64,000 nt of DNA, taken from the NCBI RefSeq assembly GCF_010726245.1, contig NZ_AP022561.1, positions 3,224,001 to 3,288,000 on the forward strand, in the 5' to 3' direction. The position numbers were made by a program, and so were the translations under genes. How positions within the stretch are numbered: the first letter of the stretch is position 1; the number at the start of each line of letters is the position of its first letter. The DNA comes from Mycolicibacterium aichiense. GTDB taxonomy: Bacteria; Actinomycetota; Actinomycetes; Mycobacteriales; Mycobacteriaceae. The notes beneath the pieces are model-generated. The model made no database searches. It had not been told where the DNA came from and was given only the letters and a program-made list of their open reading frames with translations. This document shows positions 35,449 through 44,166 of this stretch, piece by piece.

Positions 35449-35901
35449 GTGCAGAAACCCGATCGTGTCGCCGAGGCCGGCGCCTGGCTGTTGGAGAACG
35501 GCCACCGGATGCTGCTCGCGCTCACCGGCGGGCGTTACCCCCGCACGGTGATGGGCATGCTGACCGTCGAGCTGCATACCGTAGGCCGCAAGTCCGGGAA
35601 GCCGTACACCAACCTGTTGACGTCTCCGGTGCACGACAAGGAGCGCATCGTCGTCGTGGCATCCAAGGGCGGGCATCAGGACCACCCCGACTGGTACAAG
35701 AACGCGATGGCCAACCCGGAGGTCGGTGTGACCGTGGACGGCGCGACGGTTCCGATGCTGGCCCGCACCGCCAGCCCGGAAGAGCGGGCCGAGTTGTGGC
35801 CGCGAGTTGTCAAGGCCTACAAGGGATATGCGGGCTATCAGCGCAACACACCCCGCGAGATCCCGTTGCTGATCCTGGAACGCCGCCGAGCGTTCCGATA
35901 G
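35449..35901 (+). CDS. F420-dependent nitroreductase family protein (DDN-like)
   Basis: 150 residues, split-barrel fold of the deazaflavin (F420)-dependent nitroreductase family. Conserved features are ELHTVGRKSGKPYTNLL (about 39-55), SKGGHQDHPDWYKNAMANP (about 69-87) and a C-terminal basic strand with PLLILER. M. tuberculosis members use reduced F420 to reduce quinones or nitro-drugs; the natural substrate here is unknown. GTG start at 35449. Its stop codon directly abuts the convergent coaE stop. Confidence 0.9.
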   Translation: MQKPDRVAEAGAWLLENGHRMLLALTGGRYPRTVMGMLTVELHTVGRKSGKPYTNLLTSPVHDKERIVVVASKGGHQDHPDWYKNAMANPEVGVTVDGATVPMLARTASPEERAELWPRVVKAYKGYAGYQRNTPREIPLLILERRRAFR

Positions 35902-37083
35902 TCAGGAAGCCGGCGTCCAGCCGGTCGTGTCGGCCCATTCCCACGCCCGGCGGTAGGCATCGAGGAACCACGGCTCCTTCGCCTCGGCGTAGGCACCGAT
36001 GTCTGCGTGCTGAGCCGCGGAATGTTTGACCGCCAGATAGTCGGTCCGCACACCGGGATTGGCCTTGAGCCAATCCACGAACAGCAGCGCGAACCGCTGA
36101 TTGGGCCAACCGTCCACCCGGATGTGCACATTGGTGGGCCGGCCCGGGTCGCCGGAGGCGTGGAAACGCTTGCGCCACAAGGCCGGATCGGTACCAGCCT
36201 TCGGCACGTCAGAGGTGATCGATTCGACGCGGGGATACCCGGCCCGCAATAGGTCTTCGGCGAGTTCGTCGGCGACGTCCAGCGAGGCGACCGTCACCTG
36301 GACGTCGATGATGTCCTTGGCGTCCATCCCGGGCACCGCCGTCGACCCGATGTGGTCGATCCGCACCGCCCGGTGCCCGCAGGTGGTGTTGAGCCGGGCC
36401 AGGATTCGGCGGGCTTGATCGGGCCAGCTCGGATCGGCCGCCACCACAGCGGTCGAACTCGGTGCCGGGGTCCGGGTGGTGAGATTGTGGGCGAACGGCA
36501 GGATCCGCTGGTACCACAGCTCACGCGCCTGCTCGACGAGTTGCCCGGAGCTGCCGGAGTTGTCCAGCCAGACGTCGGCGACCAGTCTTCGCTGCTCCTC
36601 GGTGGCCTGCGCGGCGATCCGGGCCCTGGCGTCGGCCTCGGAGAAGCCGAGGTAGTCGATCAGCCGCTTCACCCGCACTTCTGGATCGGCGTGCACGATG
36701 ATGACCAGCGGGAACATCGGCGCCATCTGCGACTCGACGAGCAGCGGGATGTCCTCGACAATGACGGCATCCTCCCCCGCGGCGGCGATCAGCTCCGAGC
36801 GCCGAGTCGCCACCAGCGGGTGAACGATGCCGTTCAAGGTCTGCCGCTTGTCCTCGTCGCTGAACGCGATCCCGGCCAGTGCCGGGCGGTCCAGTGCACC
36901 GTCGGGCAGCAGGATCTGTGATCCGAACGCGTCGACCAGTTTGGCCAGGCCTTCGGTGCCCGGTTCGACGACTTCGCGGGAGATGACGTCCCCATCGACG
37001 ACGATGCCGCCGCATTCCGAGAACGTGGCGGACACCGTCGATTTGCCGGCGCCGATTCCGCCGGTGAGTCCAATACGCAGCAC
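35902..37083 (-). CDS. coaE: Dephospho-CoA kinase fused to GrpB/UPF0157 domain
   Basis: 393 residues. N-terminal CoaE domain (1-195) with P-loop GLTGGIGAGKST at 6-17, DxD-like DGDVISRE and lid-region basic residues, catalysing the final step of CoA synthesis. The C-terminal UPF0157/GrpB domain (about 210-390) has IDHIGSTAVPGMDAKDIIDVQV, the nucleotidyltransferase-like GS...D.x.D pattern. The same fusion is found in M. tuberculosis Rv1631, where the second domain influences CoaE folding. Separated from upstream rpsA by a strong hairpin. Confidence 0.96.
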   Translation of the reverse strand: MLRIGLTGGIGAGKSTVSATFSECGGIVVDGDVISREVVEPGTEGLAKLVDAFGSQILLPDGALDRPALAGIAFSDEDKRQTLNGIVHPLVATRRSELIAAAGEDAVIVEDIPLLVESQMAPMFPLVIIVHADPEVRVKRLIDYLGFSEADARARIAAQATEEQRRLVADVWLDNSGSSGQLVEQARELWYQRILPFAHNLTTRTPAPSSTAVVAADPSWPDQARRILARLNTTCGHRAVRIDHIGSTAVPGMDAKDIIDVQVTVASLDVADELAEDLLRAGYPRVESITSDVPKAGTDPALWRKRFHASGDPGRPTNVHIRVDGWPNQRFALLFVDWLKANPGVRTDYLAVKHSAAQHADIGAYAEAKEPWFLDAYRRAWEWADTTGWTPAS

Positions 37084-37112
37084 TGCACCAGTCTTTCAGG
37101 CAGCCGAGACGA

Positions 37113-37146
37113 CGAACGCCCCGGCTCTGATGAGCCGGGGCGTTCG
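37113..37146 (-). terminator. 14-bp stem hairpin between rpsA and coaE
   Basis: Perfect inverted repeat of 14 bp (37113-37126 with 37133-37146) and a 6-nt loop, located in the 75 bp between the rpsA stop and the coaE start. The stem can be lengthened by three pairs past a one-base bulge. No U-run follows, as is usual for mycobacterial intrinsic terminators. It would terminate or attenuate rpsA transcripts. Confidence 0.7.
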
Positions 37147-37158
37147 GTCGTGAACTAG

Positions 37159-38610
37159 TTAGGCGTTGCCCGCCAGCTTCTCGCGGAGAGCCGCGAGCTG
37201 GGCATCGCTGGCCAGCGAACCGCCGGCCGACTCACCCGAGCTGGACGACGACGAGGTTGCGCCGTTGCCCGCGGGACGCTCGGCCGCTTCGGCCTCGGCC
37301 TTGGCGAACTTCTCCATCTGCGCGGTGTGCATCTTGTGCCTGCGCTCGGCCTCGGCGTAGCGGGCCTCCCACTCGGTGCGCTGCTTGTCGAAGCCTTCCA
37401 ACCATTCGTTGGTGTCGGCGTCGAAGCCCTCCGGGAAGATGTAGTTGCCCGCATCGTCGTAGCTGTCGGCCATGCCGTACTTCGAGGGGTCGAACTCCTC
37501 GGTGTAGTCCTCGTTGGCCTGCTTGAGGCTCAGCGAGATGCGGCGGCGCTCCAGGTCGATGTCGATGACCTTGACCATGGCGTCGTCGCCGACCTGCACG
37601 ACCTGATCCGGCACTTCGACGTGCCGCTCAGCCAGCTCGGAGATGTGCACCAGACCCTCGATGCCCTCTTCGACACGGACGAACGCACCGAACGGCACCA
37701 GCTTGGTGACCTTGCCGGGCACGATCTGGCCGATGGCATGGGTGCGGGCGAAGTGGCGCCACGGGTCTTCCTGAGTCGCCTTGAGCGACAACGAAACCCG
37801 CTCGCGGTCCATGTCCACGTCGAGCACCTCGACGGTGACCTCGTCGCCCACCTGAACCACCTCGGACGGGTGATCGATGTGCTTCCAGGACAGCTCGGAC
37901 ACGTGCACCAGGCCGTCGACACCGCCGAGATCGACGAACGCGCCGAAGTTGACGATCGAGGACACGACACCCTTGCGGATGGCGCCCTTCTGCAGCTGGT
38001 TGAGGAACTCGCTGCGCACCTCGGACTGGGTCTGCTCCAGCCACGCGCGGCGCGAGAGCACCACGTTGTTGCGGTTCTTGTCCAGCTCGATGATCTTGGC
38101 CTCGATCTCCTTGCCGATGTACGGCTGCAGATCGCGGACGCGTCGCATCTCGACCAACGACGCGGGCAGGAAGCCGCGCAGGCCGATGTCGAGGATCAGG
38201 CCGCCCTTGACGACCTCGATGACGGTGCCCTTGACGGCCTCGTCCTTCTCCTTGAGCGCCTCGATGGTGCCCCAGGCGCGCTCGTACTGAGCGCGCTTCT
38301 TGGACAGGATCAGGCGGCCTTCCTTGTCCTCCTTGGTGAGGACGAGGGCTTCCACCTCATCGCCGACGGACACAACCTCATTGGGGTCGACGTCGTGCTT
38401 GATGGAGAGTTCGCGGGAGGGAATGACACCCTCGGTCTTGTAGCCGATGTCGAGCAAGACTTCGTCGCGGTCAACCTTGACGATGGTGCCTTCGACGATG
38501 TCGCCATCGTTGAAGTATTTGATGGTCTTGTCGATCGCGGCGAGAAAGTCCTCGGCCGAGCCGATGTCGTTGACGGCTACTTGCGGCGAGGTGACGGTGG
38601 GACTTGGCAT
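37159..38610 (-). CDS. rpsA: 30S ribosomal protein S1
   Basis: 483 residues with four S1 OB-fold repeats (roughly 35-105, 122-190, 205-275, 292-362) and an acidic, Ala/Ser-rich C-terminal tail. Motifs such as GTIVKVDRDEVLLDIG, GVVSSIVNFGAFVDLGGVDG and GKVTKLVPFGAFVRVEEGIEG are typical. Four rather than six repeats is normal for actinobacterial S1. It helps mRNA binding on the small subunit and, in mycobacteria, tmRNA function. A 150-bp leader region separates it from the divergent prsW gene. Confidence 0.98.
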   Translation of the reverse strand: MPSPTVTSPQVAVNDIGSAEDFLAAIDKTIKYFNDGDIVEGTIVKVDRDEVLLDIGYKTEGVIPSRELSIKHDVDPNEVVSVGDEVEALVLTKEDKEGRLILSKKRAQYERAWGTIEALKEKDEAVKGTVIEVVKGGLILDIGLRGFLPASLVEMRRVRDLQPYIGKEIEAKIIELDKNRNNVVLSRRAWLEQTQSEVRSEFLNQLQKGAIRKGVVSSIVNFGAFVDLGGVDGLVHVSELSWKHIDHPSEVVQVGDEVTVEVLDVDMDRERVSLSLKATQEDPWRHFARTHAIGQIVPGKVTKLVPFGAFVRVEEGIEGLVHISELAERHVEVPDQVVQVGDDAMVKVIDIDLERRRISLSLKQANEDYTEEFDPSKYGMADSYDDAGNYIFPEGFDADTNEWLEGFDKQRTEWEARYAEAERRHKMHTAQMEKFAKAEAEAAERPAGNGATSSSSSSGESAGGSLASDAQLAALREKLAGNA

Positions 38611-38759
38611 ATTGTTGGGTTGCTCCGGACAGGCTTAATCGTAGGGACAGTTCTGTTGGGGATGGATCTGTGGTGCTGTACCCGCTAAGTGCACACAGGT
38701 ACTTCCCGAGACTACTCGACTAGGCACACGCTGGACAAACCCGGGTCTGTGAGCCCGCT

Positions 38760-39914
38760 GTGGGCGCCCTCGTCGAATACCCTGCTCAGGTGTCCTACCC
38801 CTTCCCGCCGCCGATGCCCCGGCCGGTCCGCAAGGTCGGCGCCCCGCTCGCGGTGATCATCGTTCTCGGCACCGTCGCCGGGTTGATCTTGACCCTGCTG
38901 ACCGCGGTGAATCCGGCCGGCACCGTGATCGGTTTCACTCTGGCCACCATGGCGACGGCGCTGGTGGTGCTGTCGTATCTCTGGCTGGACCGGTGGGAAC
39001 CGGAGCCGCCGCGGTTGCTGGTGTTCGCCTTCGTCTGGGGCGCCTCGGTGGCGGTCGTGGTGTCGGTGGGCCTCGAGGTGGTCTTCGACGCCGCGGTGAA
39101 CACCGGCGGTTCGGAGTCCAGCCCGTTCACCATCGCGGTCGGGGCCCCGCTGATCGAGGAGGCCGCCAAGGGCGCGTTCCTGCTGTTGATGATGACGGGG
39201 GTGCGCCGGGCCGAGCTGAACTCGCTGACCGACTGCCTGGTCTATGCGGGGATGACGGCGATCGGCTTCGCCTGGCTGGAGAACATCTTCTACATCGCCG
39301 ATGGTGGCTCGCTCGGCGACTCTCTGCTGACCGCGGGATTGCGTCTCGTCATGGGACCGTTCGCTCACCCGCTGTTCACGACTTTCACCGCGATCGGCGT
39401 GCATTTCGCTCTGCAGCAACGCAGTTGGTTTGCCAAGGCGGGGTGTGTGGCGCTCGGGTACCTCGCCGCGGTGGTGATGCACGGGCTGTGGAACGGCTCG
39501 ACACTCGTCGGTGTCGGCGCCTACTTCGGGGTGTATGTGGTGTGGATGATGCCGGTGTTCGCCCTGGCCGTGACGCTGGCGGTGCGCAGTCGCCGGCGCG
39601 AGCAGCGTGTGGTGGCCGAGAAGCTGCCGGGCATGGTCGCCGCGGGTCTGGTGACCGCGGCCGAGGCCGGCTGGCTGGGGTCGATCCGCACCCGCAAAGA
39701 GGCCGTGGCCGCCGCCACCCGGTTCGGCGGGCGCCCCGCCGGCCGCGGGGTCAAGAAGTTCGCCATCCAGGTGGTCGAGCTGGCATTCGTCCGTGACCGC
39801 ATCGACCGCGGTTTCGGCGATGCCCGGGTGTTCGCGCTGCAGCAAATCGAGGTCGATGGGGTCGTCGCGGCGCGCGCCGCGGCCGGGCCGGCGCTGCACT
39901 GGCTGAACGGCTGA
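38760..39914 (+). CDS. PrsW-family intramembrane protease
   Basis: 384 residues, eight or more membrane helices, with the catalytic/metal motifs of the CPBP-related PrsW family: IEEAAKG (about 136-142), FAHPLFT (about 201-207) and MHGLWN (about 241-246). The C-terminal 110 residues are cytoplasmic and basic. B. subtilis PrsW cleaves an anti-sigma factor; the target here is unknown. GTG at 38760 used; a GTG at 38790 is equally plausible and begins at the Pro-rich SYPFPPP segment. Confidence 0.88.
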   Translation: MGALVEYPAQVSYPFPPPMPRPVRKVGAPLAVIIVLGTVAGLILTLLTAVNPAGTVIGFTLATMATALVVLSYLWLDRWEPEPPRLLVFAFVWGASVAVVVSVGLEVVFDAAVNTGGSESSPFTIAVGAPLIEEAAKGAFLLLMMTGVRRAELNSLTDCLVYAGMTAIGFAWLENIFYIADGGSLGDSLLTAGLRLVMGPFAHPLFTTFTAIGVHFALQQRSWFAKAGCVALGYLAAVVMHGLWNGSTLVGVGAYFGVYVVWMMPVFALAVTLAVRSRRREQRVVAEKLPGMVAAGLVTAAEAGWLGSIRTRKEAVAAATRFGGRPAGRGVKKFAIQVVELAFVRDRIDRGFGDARVFALQQIEVDGVVAARAAAGPALHWLNG

Positions 39915-39957
39915 AACTGCCAGCCGGCTCCCATGTTCGGCTCCTACCTTCGCGGGC

Positions 39958-40662
39958 ATGATCCAGCACATTCTGGAATATGCCGGCATCGCGGTGCTGG
40001 CCACCTCCGGTGCGGTGGTAGGCGTCCGCAAGGGCTTTGACCTGTTCGGCATCGCAGTTTCGGCTGCTTTGACCGGTATCGGCGGCAACCTGCTGCGCGA
40101 CGTCCTGCTGGGCGTCTTCCCGCCCGCCTCGCTGCAGCGGTGGGCCCCCATCACGGTGTGTGTGGTGGCTGCGCTGCTGACCACGATGTTCGCCAAGCTG
40201 GTCATCAGGCTCAGCCAGCTCGTGCTGGTTCTCGATGCCATCGGCATGGGATTCTTCGCGACCACCGGCGCGGCGATCTCGGTCGATCACGGTGCCAGCT
40301 ATTTCGCTGCGGCGCTGCTCGGCATGGTCTCGGCGGTCGCCGGCACCATCATGCGCGACGTCGTCGCGCGGGACGTACCGATGGTGATGGGACCCGACGA
40401 CATGTATGCCGCGCCCGCCGTACTGGGTTCGGTTGTCTACGTCGTGATCGATTCGATGGGTTCACAGTGGCTGGGAGTGGCGATTGGATCGCTGGTGGCC
40501 ACGCTGTTGCGGCTGGCTGCCATCACCTTCCATTGGCGACTGCCCACCGGGCCGCGCGAGCTGCACGTGCGGCCGGACCCGGACGATCACCATCAATGCG
40601 CGGCGGCATCCCAGCTGCGGCCGTACCCGACCGACACCTCGAGCGGAACATCCAACGCGTAG
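39958..40662 (+). CDS. TRIC cation-channel family protein (UPF0126)
   Basis: 234 residues, seven membrane helices arranged as two inverted repeats: first repeat with GIGGNLLRDVLLG (about 41-53) and second with TIMRDVVARDVPMVMG (about 130-145), the hallmark GGGxxRD-like kinks of TRIC channels. A hydrophilic C-terminal tail of about 35 residues follows; its last 70 bp overlap the 3' end of polA on the other strand, so the tail is probably lineage specific. Trimeric monovalent cation channel by family. Confidence 0.88.
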   Translation: MIQHILEYAGIAVLATSGAVVGVRKGFDLFGIAVSAALTGIGGNLLRDVLLGVFPPASLQRWAPITVCVVAALLTTMFAKLVIRLSQLVLVLDAIGMGFFATTGAAISVDHGASYFAAALLGMVSAVAGTIMRDVVARDVPMVMGPDDMYAAPAVLGSVVYVVIDSMGSQWLGVAIGSLVATLLRLAAITFHWRLPTGPRELHVRPDPDDHHQCAAASQLRPYPTDTSSGTSNA

Positions 40663-43292
40663 GCGCTACCCATCTTGTCGCGCACCAGCTCCTCGAGGGC
40701 GTCGCGTTCGCCGTCCGCGACTTCGAACAGCAGCTCGTCGTGCACCTGCAGGAGCATGCGCGACGCCAGTCCACGTTCCTTCATCGCTGAGTCGACGTTG
40801 ATCATCGACACCTTGATCAGGTCGGCGGCGCTGCCCTGGATGGGTGCGTTGAGGGCGGCGCGTTCGGCGGCCTCACGCACCTGCCGGTTGCTGCTGTCGA
40901 GCTCCGGCAGGTAACGGCGACGGCCGAACACCGTCGAGGTGTAGCCGTCTTTGCGGGCCTGGTCGACGATGTCGCGCAGGTAGTCCCGGATGCCGCCGAA
41001 CCGGTTGAAGTACTGCTCCATCTGGACCTTGGCCTCTTCGGTCGAGATCTTCAGCTGCGCCGACAGGCCGTAAGCACTGAGCCCGTAGGCCAGGCCGTAC
41101 GACATCGCCTTGACGCGGCGCCGGAGCTCGGCGTTGACCTCGTCGATCGGGACGTCGAACGCGCGCGACGCGACGAACGAGTGCAGGTCCTCCCCGGTCC
41201 GGAACGCCTCGATCAGCCCCTCGTCCTTGGACAGGTGCGCCATGATGCGCATCTCGATCTGGCTGTAGTCGGCCGTCATCAACTCGCCGTAACCGTCGCC
41301 GACGATGAACGCGTCGCGGATCTGACGCCCGGCATCGGTGCGGATCGGGATGTTCTGCAGGTTCGGCTCGGTCGACGACAACCGCCCCGTCGCGGCGATG
41401 GTCTGGTTGAACGTGGTGTGGATGCGCCCGTCGGCGGCAACCGACTTCAGCAGCCCGTCGACGGTGACCTTGAGCCGGGTCGCGTCGCGGTGGGCCAGCA
41501 GATGCTCGAGGAACGGGTGGCCGGTCTTGTCGAACAACGACTGCAGCGCGTCGGCGTCGGTGGTGTAGCCGGTCTTGGTGCGCTTGGTCTTCGGCATGCC
41601 GAGCTCGTCGAACAGCACCACCTGTAGCTGCTTGGGCGAACCCAGGTTGATCTGCTTACCGATCACCTCGTACGCCGCGTCGGCGGCTTGCCGGATCTGC
41701 TCGGCGAACTCCCGCTCCAGGGTGTTCAGTTTGTCCAAATCGACTGCGATGCCGACGTTTTCGAGCCCGGCCAGGACAGCCTGCACCGGGAGCTCCATCT
41801 GGCCCAGCAGCGACGACGAGTCGATGCGCTCCAGCTCCTCGTCCAGCGCATCGGCCAGGTCGGCGACCGCGCGGGCGCGCAGGATGAGCGTCTGCACCGC
41901 CTGATCGTCCACGCCTTCGCTGTCATCGAGGAGCGAAAGCTGTTGTTGCTCAGGGTTATCGGCACGCAGCTCGCGCCGCAGGTAGCGCAGCGACAGGTCG
42001 TCGAGGGCGAAGCTGCGCTGCCCGGGGCGCACCAGATATGCGGCCAGCGCGGTATCGGAGGTGACACCGGCCAGCTGCCAGCCGCGACCCGCCAGGTCGT
42101 GCATGGCAATCTTGGCTTCGTGCAACACCTTCGGCGCACTCTCGTCGGCAAGCCAGGCTCCCAACGCGGCCTCGTCGTCGGGCGTCAGAACGGAGGTGTC
42201 GATGTAGGCGCCGTCACCGTCGGCCGTGGCGATCGCCACCGCGGTGGCATCGCCGTCATACACCCGGTGGGTGCCGACGACGGCGAGACCGGACCGGGCG
42301 CCGGTTCGGGCGTGCTCGGCCAGCCACGCCGACACCGTGCCGGATTCGAGCTGCCCGCCGCGGACGTCGAACCCCTCGTCGACCTCCGGCTCGACCGCCG
42401 CCAGCGTGTCGAACAGCCGGTCGCGCAACACCCGGAACTCGAGGTCGTCGAACAGACGGTGGATCTGGTCGCGATCCCACGGCTGGACCCGCAGCGTGTC
42501 GGGGGTCTGCGCCAGCGGGACCTCCTTGACCAGTTCGGTGAGATCCCGATTGAGGATGACGCTGGACAGGTTCTCGCGCAACGCATCTCCGACCTTGCCG
42601 CGCACCGCGTCGACATTGTCGACCAACCCCTGCAGCGAGCCGTATTCGAGGATCCACTTGGCGGCGGTCTTCTCCCCCACCCCCGGAATGCCCGGCAGGT
42701 TGTCGCTCGGGTCGCCGCGCAACGCCGCGAAGTCGGGGTACTGCGTCGGGGTCAGGCCGTACTTCTCGACGACCGCCTCGGGGGTGAACCGGGTCAGGTC
42801 GCTGACGCCCTTGCGTGGATAGAGCACCGTGACGTCCGGGCTGACCAGTTGCAGCGCGTCCCGGTCGCCGGTGACCACCAGCACCCGGTAGTCCTCCTGC
42901 TCGGCCTGGGTGGCCAGCGTGGCGATGATGTCGTCGGCCTCGAAGCCTGGCTCGGCCAGGACGGTGATCCCGAGTGCGTTGAGCACTTCCTTGGTGATCT
43001 CGATCTGGCCGCGGAACTCGTCGGGTGTTGCCGAGCGGCCTTCTTTGTACTCCGGGTACTTCTCCTTGCGGAAGGTCTGCCGGGAGACGTCGAACGCGGC
43101 GGCCACGTGGGTGGGCGTCTCGTCACGCAACAGGTTGATCAGCATGGCGGTGAAGCCGTAGACCGCGTTGGTGGTCAGCCCGTTCTTGGTTTTGAAGTTC
43201 TCGGCAGGCAGTGCGTAGAACGCCCGAAACGCGAGCGAATTGCCATCCAGCAGCAGCAGGGTCGGTTTCTGGTCCGTAGCGCTCGCCGTCAC
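40593..43292 (-). CDS. polA: DNA polymerase I
   Basis: 899 residues. The 5' nuclease domain (1-300) starts LLLLDGNSLAFRAFYALP and has acidic clusters (TGDRDALQL). The middle domain (about 310-500) lacks the DxE proofreading motif, as in other mycobacterial PolA enzymes, so no 3'-5' exonuclease is expected. The polymerase domain has motif A DYSQIEMRIMAHLS, the O-helix with RRRVKAMSYGLAYGLSAYGLS and motif C LQVHDELLFEV. Ends at the usual GRSWDAAAH. GTG start. Downstream of a 98-residue conserved gene by 29 bp. Confidence 0.98.
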   Translation of the reverse strand: MTASATDQKPTLLLLDGNSLAFRAFYALPAENFKTKNGLTTNAVYGFTAMLINLLRDETPTHVAAAFDVSRQTFRKEKYPEYKEGRSATPDEFRGQIEITKEVLNALGITVLAEPGFEADDIIATLATQAEQEDYRVLVVTGDRDALQLVSPDVTVLYPRKGVSDLTRFTPEAVVEKYGLTPTQYPDFAALRGDPSDNLPGIPGVGEKTAAKWILEYGSLQGLVDNVDAVRGKVGDALRENLSSVILNRDLTELVKEVPLAQTPDTLRVQPWDRDQIHRLFDDLEFRVLRDRLFDTLAAVEPEVDEGFDVRGGQLESGTVSAWLAEHARTGARSGLAVVGTHRVYDGDATAVAIATADGDGAYIDTSVLTPDDEAALGAWLADESAPKVLHEAKIAMHDLAGRGWQLAGVTSDTALAAYLVRPGQRSFALDDLSLRYLRRELRADNPEQQQLSLLDDSEGVDDQAVQTLILRARAVADLADALDEELERIDSSSLLGQMELPVQAVLAGLENVGIAVDLDKLNTLEREFAEQIRQAADAAYEVIGKQINLGSPKQLQVVLFDELGMPKTKRTKTGYTTDADALQSLFDKTGHPFLEHLLAHRDATRLKVTVDGLLKSVAADGRIHTTFNQTIAATGRLSSTEPNLQNIPIRTDAGRQIRDAFIVGDGYGELMTADYSQIEMRIMAHLSKDEGLIEAFRTGEDLHSFVASRAFDVPIDEVNAELRRRVKAMSYGLAYGLSAYGLSAQLKISTEEAKVQMEQYFNRFGGIRDYLRDIVDQARKDGYTSTVFGRRRYLPELDSSNRQVREAAERAALNAPIQGSAADLIKVSMINVDSAMKERGLASRMLLQVHDELLFEVADGERDALEELVRDKMGSAYALDVPLEVSVGYGRSWDAAAH

Positions 43293-43321
43293 GCCATCAC
43301 TCTATGCACCGCCCCCGACAC

Positions 43322-43618
43322 TCAGTACCCGAGGAGCTTGCGGAATCGCTGTCCCACGGCCATCGACTGCCCCATCCGCTGCACCCACCCGTCGAGCGCG
43401 GCCTGGGTGTCAGCCGGATCCCAGCCGCGTTCCTGACCGAGGGCGATCATGCCGGCCTCGTCGGTGACACCGCGTTTCTGCGCGGTCAGCGCGAGTTCGG
43501 CGTAGTTGCCCAACGAGATGCCGTTGATCGGTTCCCAGATCGGGTCGTCGTCGGCCACTGACTTGTTCGACGGACCGCCCAGTAGGGCAGGATCACTCAG
43601 TTTCTTGAAAAGTCCCAT
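43322..43618 (-). CDS. Conserved actinobacterial protein of unknown function, upstream of polA
   Basis: 98 residues, soluble. Begins MGLFKKLSDPALLGG, has a central conserved-looking block WEPINGISLGNYAELALTA and a C-terminal GERGWDPADTQAALDGWVQRMGQ-type helix pair. No family function recognised. The compact alpha-helical C-terminus could be an adaptor domain. It precedes polA on the same strand with a 29-bp gap and is divergent from the DUF35 gene. Confidence 0.82.
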   Translation of the reverse strand: MGLFKKLSDPALLGGPSNKSVADDDPIWEPINGISLGNYAELALTAQKRGVTDEAGMIALGQERGWDPADTQAALDGWVQRMGQSMAVGQRFRKLLGY

Positions 43619-43713
43619 GCCGCGACTTCACCCCGAGTCGCCGGCTACCGATCCCAACTTTCCGAACTGGAACACGTTTCAATTCGACGACCCGCATCGC
43701 ATACGATGACCCC

Positions 43714-44166
43714 GTGCCAGCTTCTCCAGACGCCCCCACGCAACTACCGGCGATCGACGGTTGGTGGGACCACGACGACGCCGGTGTGCCGCATCTGATC
43801 GGCGGCAAGTGTCCTCAGTGCGGGACCTATGTGTTTCCGCCGCGGGCCAACAACTGCCCCAACCCGGCCTGCGACAGCGATGTGCTCGAAGCCGTCGCGC
43901 TGTCGCGACGCGGCACGGTGTGGAGCTACACCGAGAACCGATACGCGCCTCCCCCGCCGTATCCGTCGCCGGACCCGTTCGAGCCGTTCGCGGTCGCCGC
44001 TGTCGAGCTCGCCGACGAGGGCCTGATCGTGCTGGGCAAGGTGGCTGAGGGCACGCTGGCCGCTGACTTGAAGGTCGGCATGGAGGTGGAGCTGACCACC
44101 ATGACGCTCTACACCGACGACGACGGCACCGAGCGCGTCACCTACGCATGGGAGATCGCGAAATGA
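43714..44166 (+). CDS. Zn-ribbon OB-fold protein (DUF35), thiolase partner
   Basis: 150 residues. Rubredoxin-like zinc ribbon with CPQCGTYVFPPRANNCPNPAC (Cys at about 33, 36, 48 and 53), then an OB-fold (about 65-145) with FAVAAVELADEGLIVLGKV. Such proteins are obligate partners of lipid-transfer-type thiolases or aldolases in steroid and acyl-CoA degradation, where they order the active site or bind acyl-CoA. The stop overlaps the thiolase start (ATGA), supporting a complex. GTG at 43714; no other in-frame start nearby. Confidence 0.9.
   Translation: MPASPDAPTQLPAIDGWWDHDDAGVPHLIGGKCPQCGTYVFPPRANNCPNPACDSDVLEAVALSRRGTVWSYTENRYAPPPPYPSPDPFEPFAVAAVELADEGLIVLGKVAEGTLAADLKVGMEVELTTMTLYTDDDGTERVTYAWEIAK

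Noticed and set aside
37159..38610. Truncated ribosomal protein S1 (four instead of six repeats)
   Set aside because: Four S1 repeats and about 480 residues are normal in actinobacteria.
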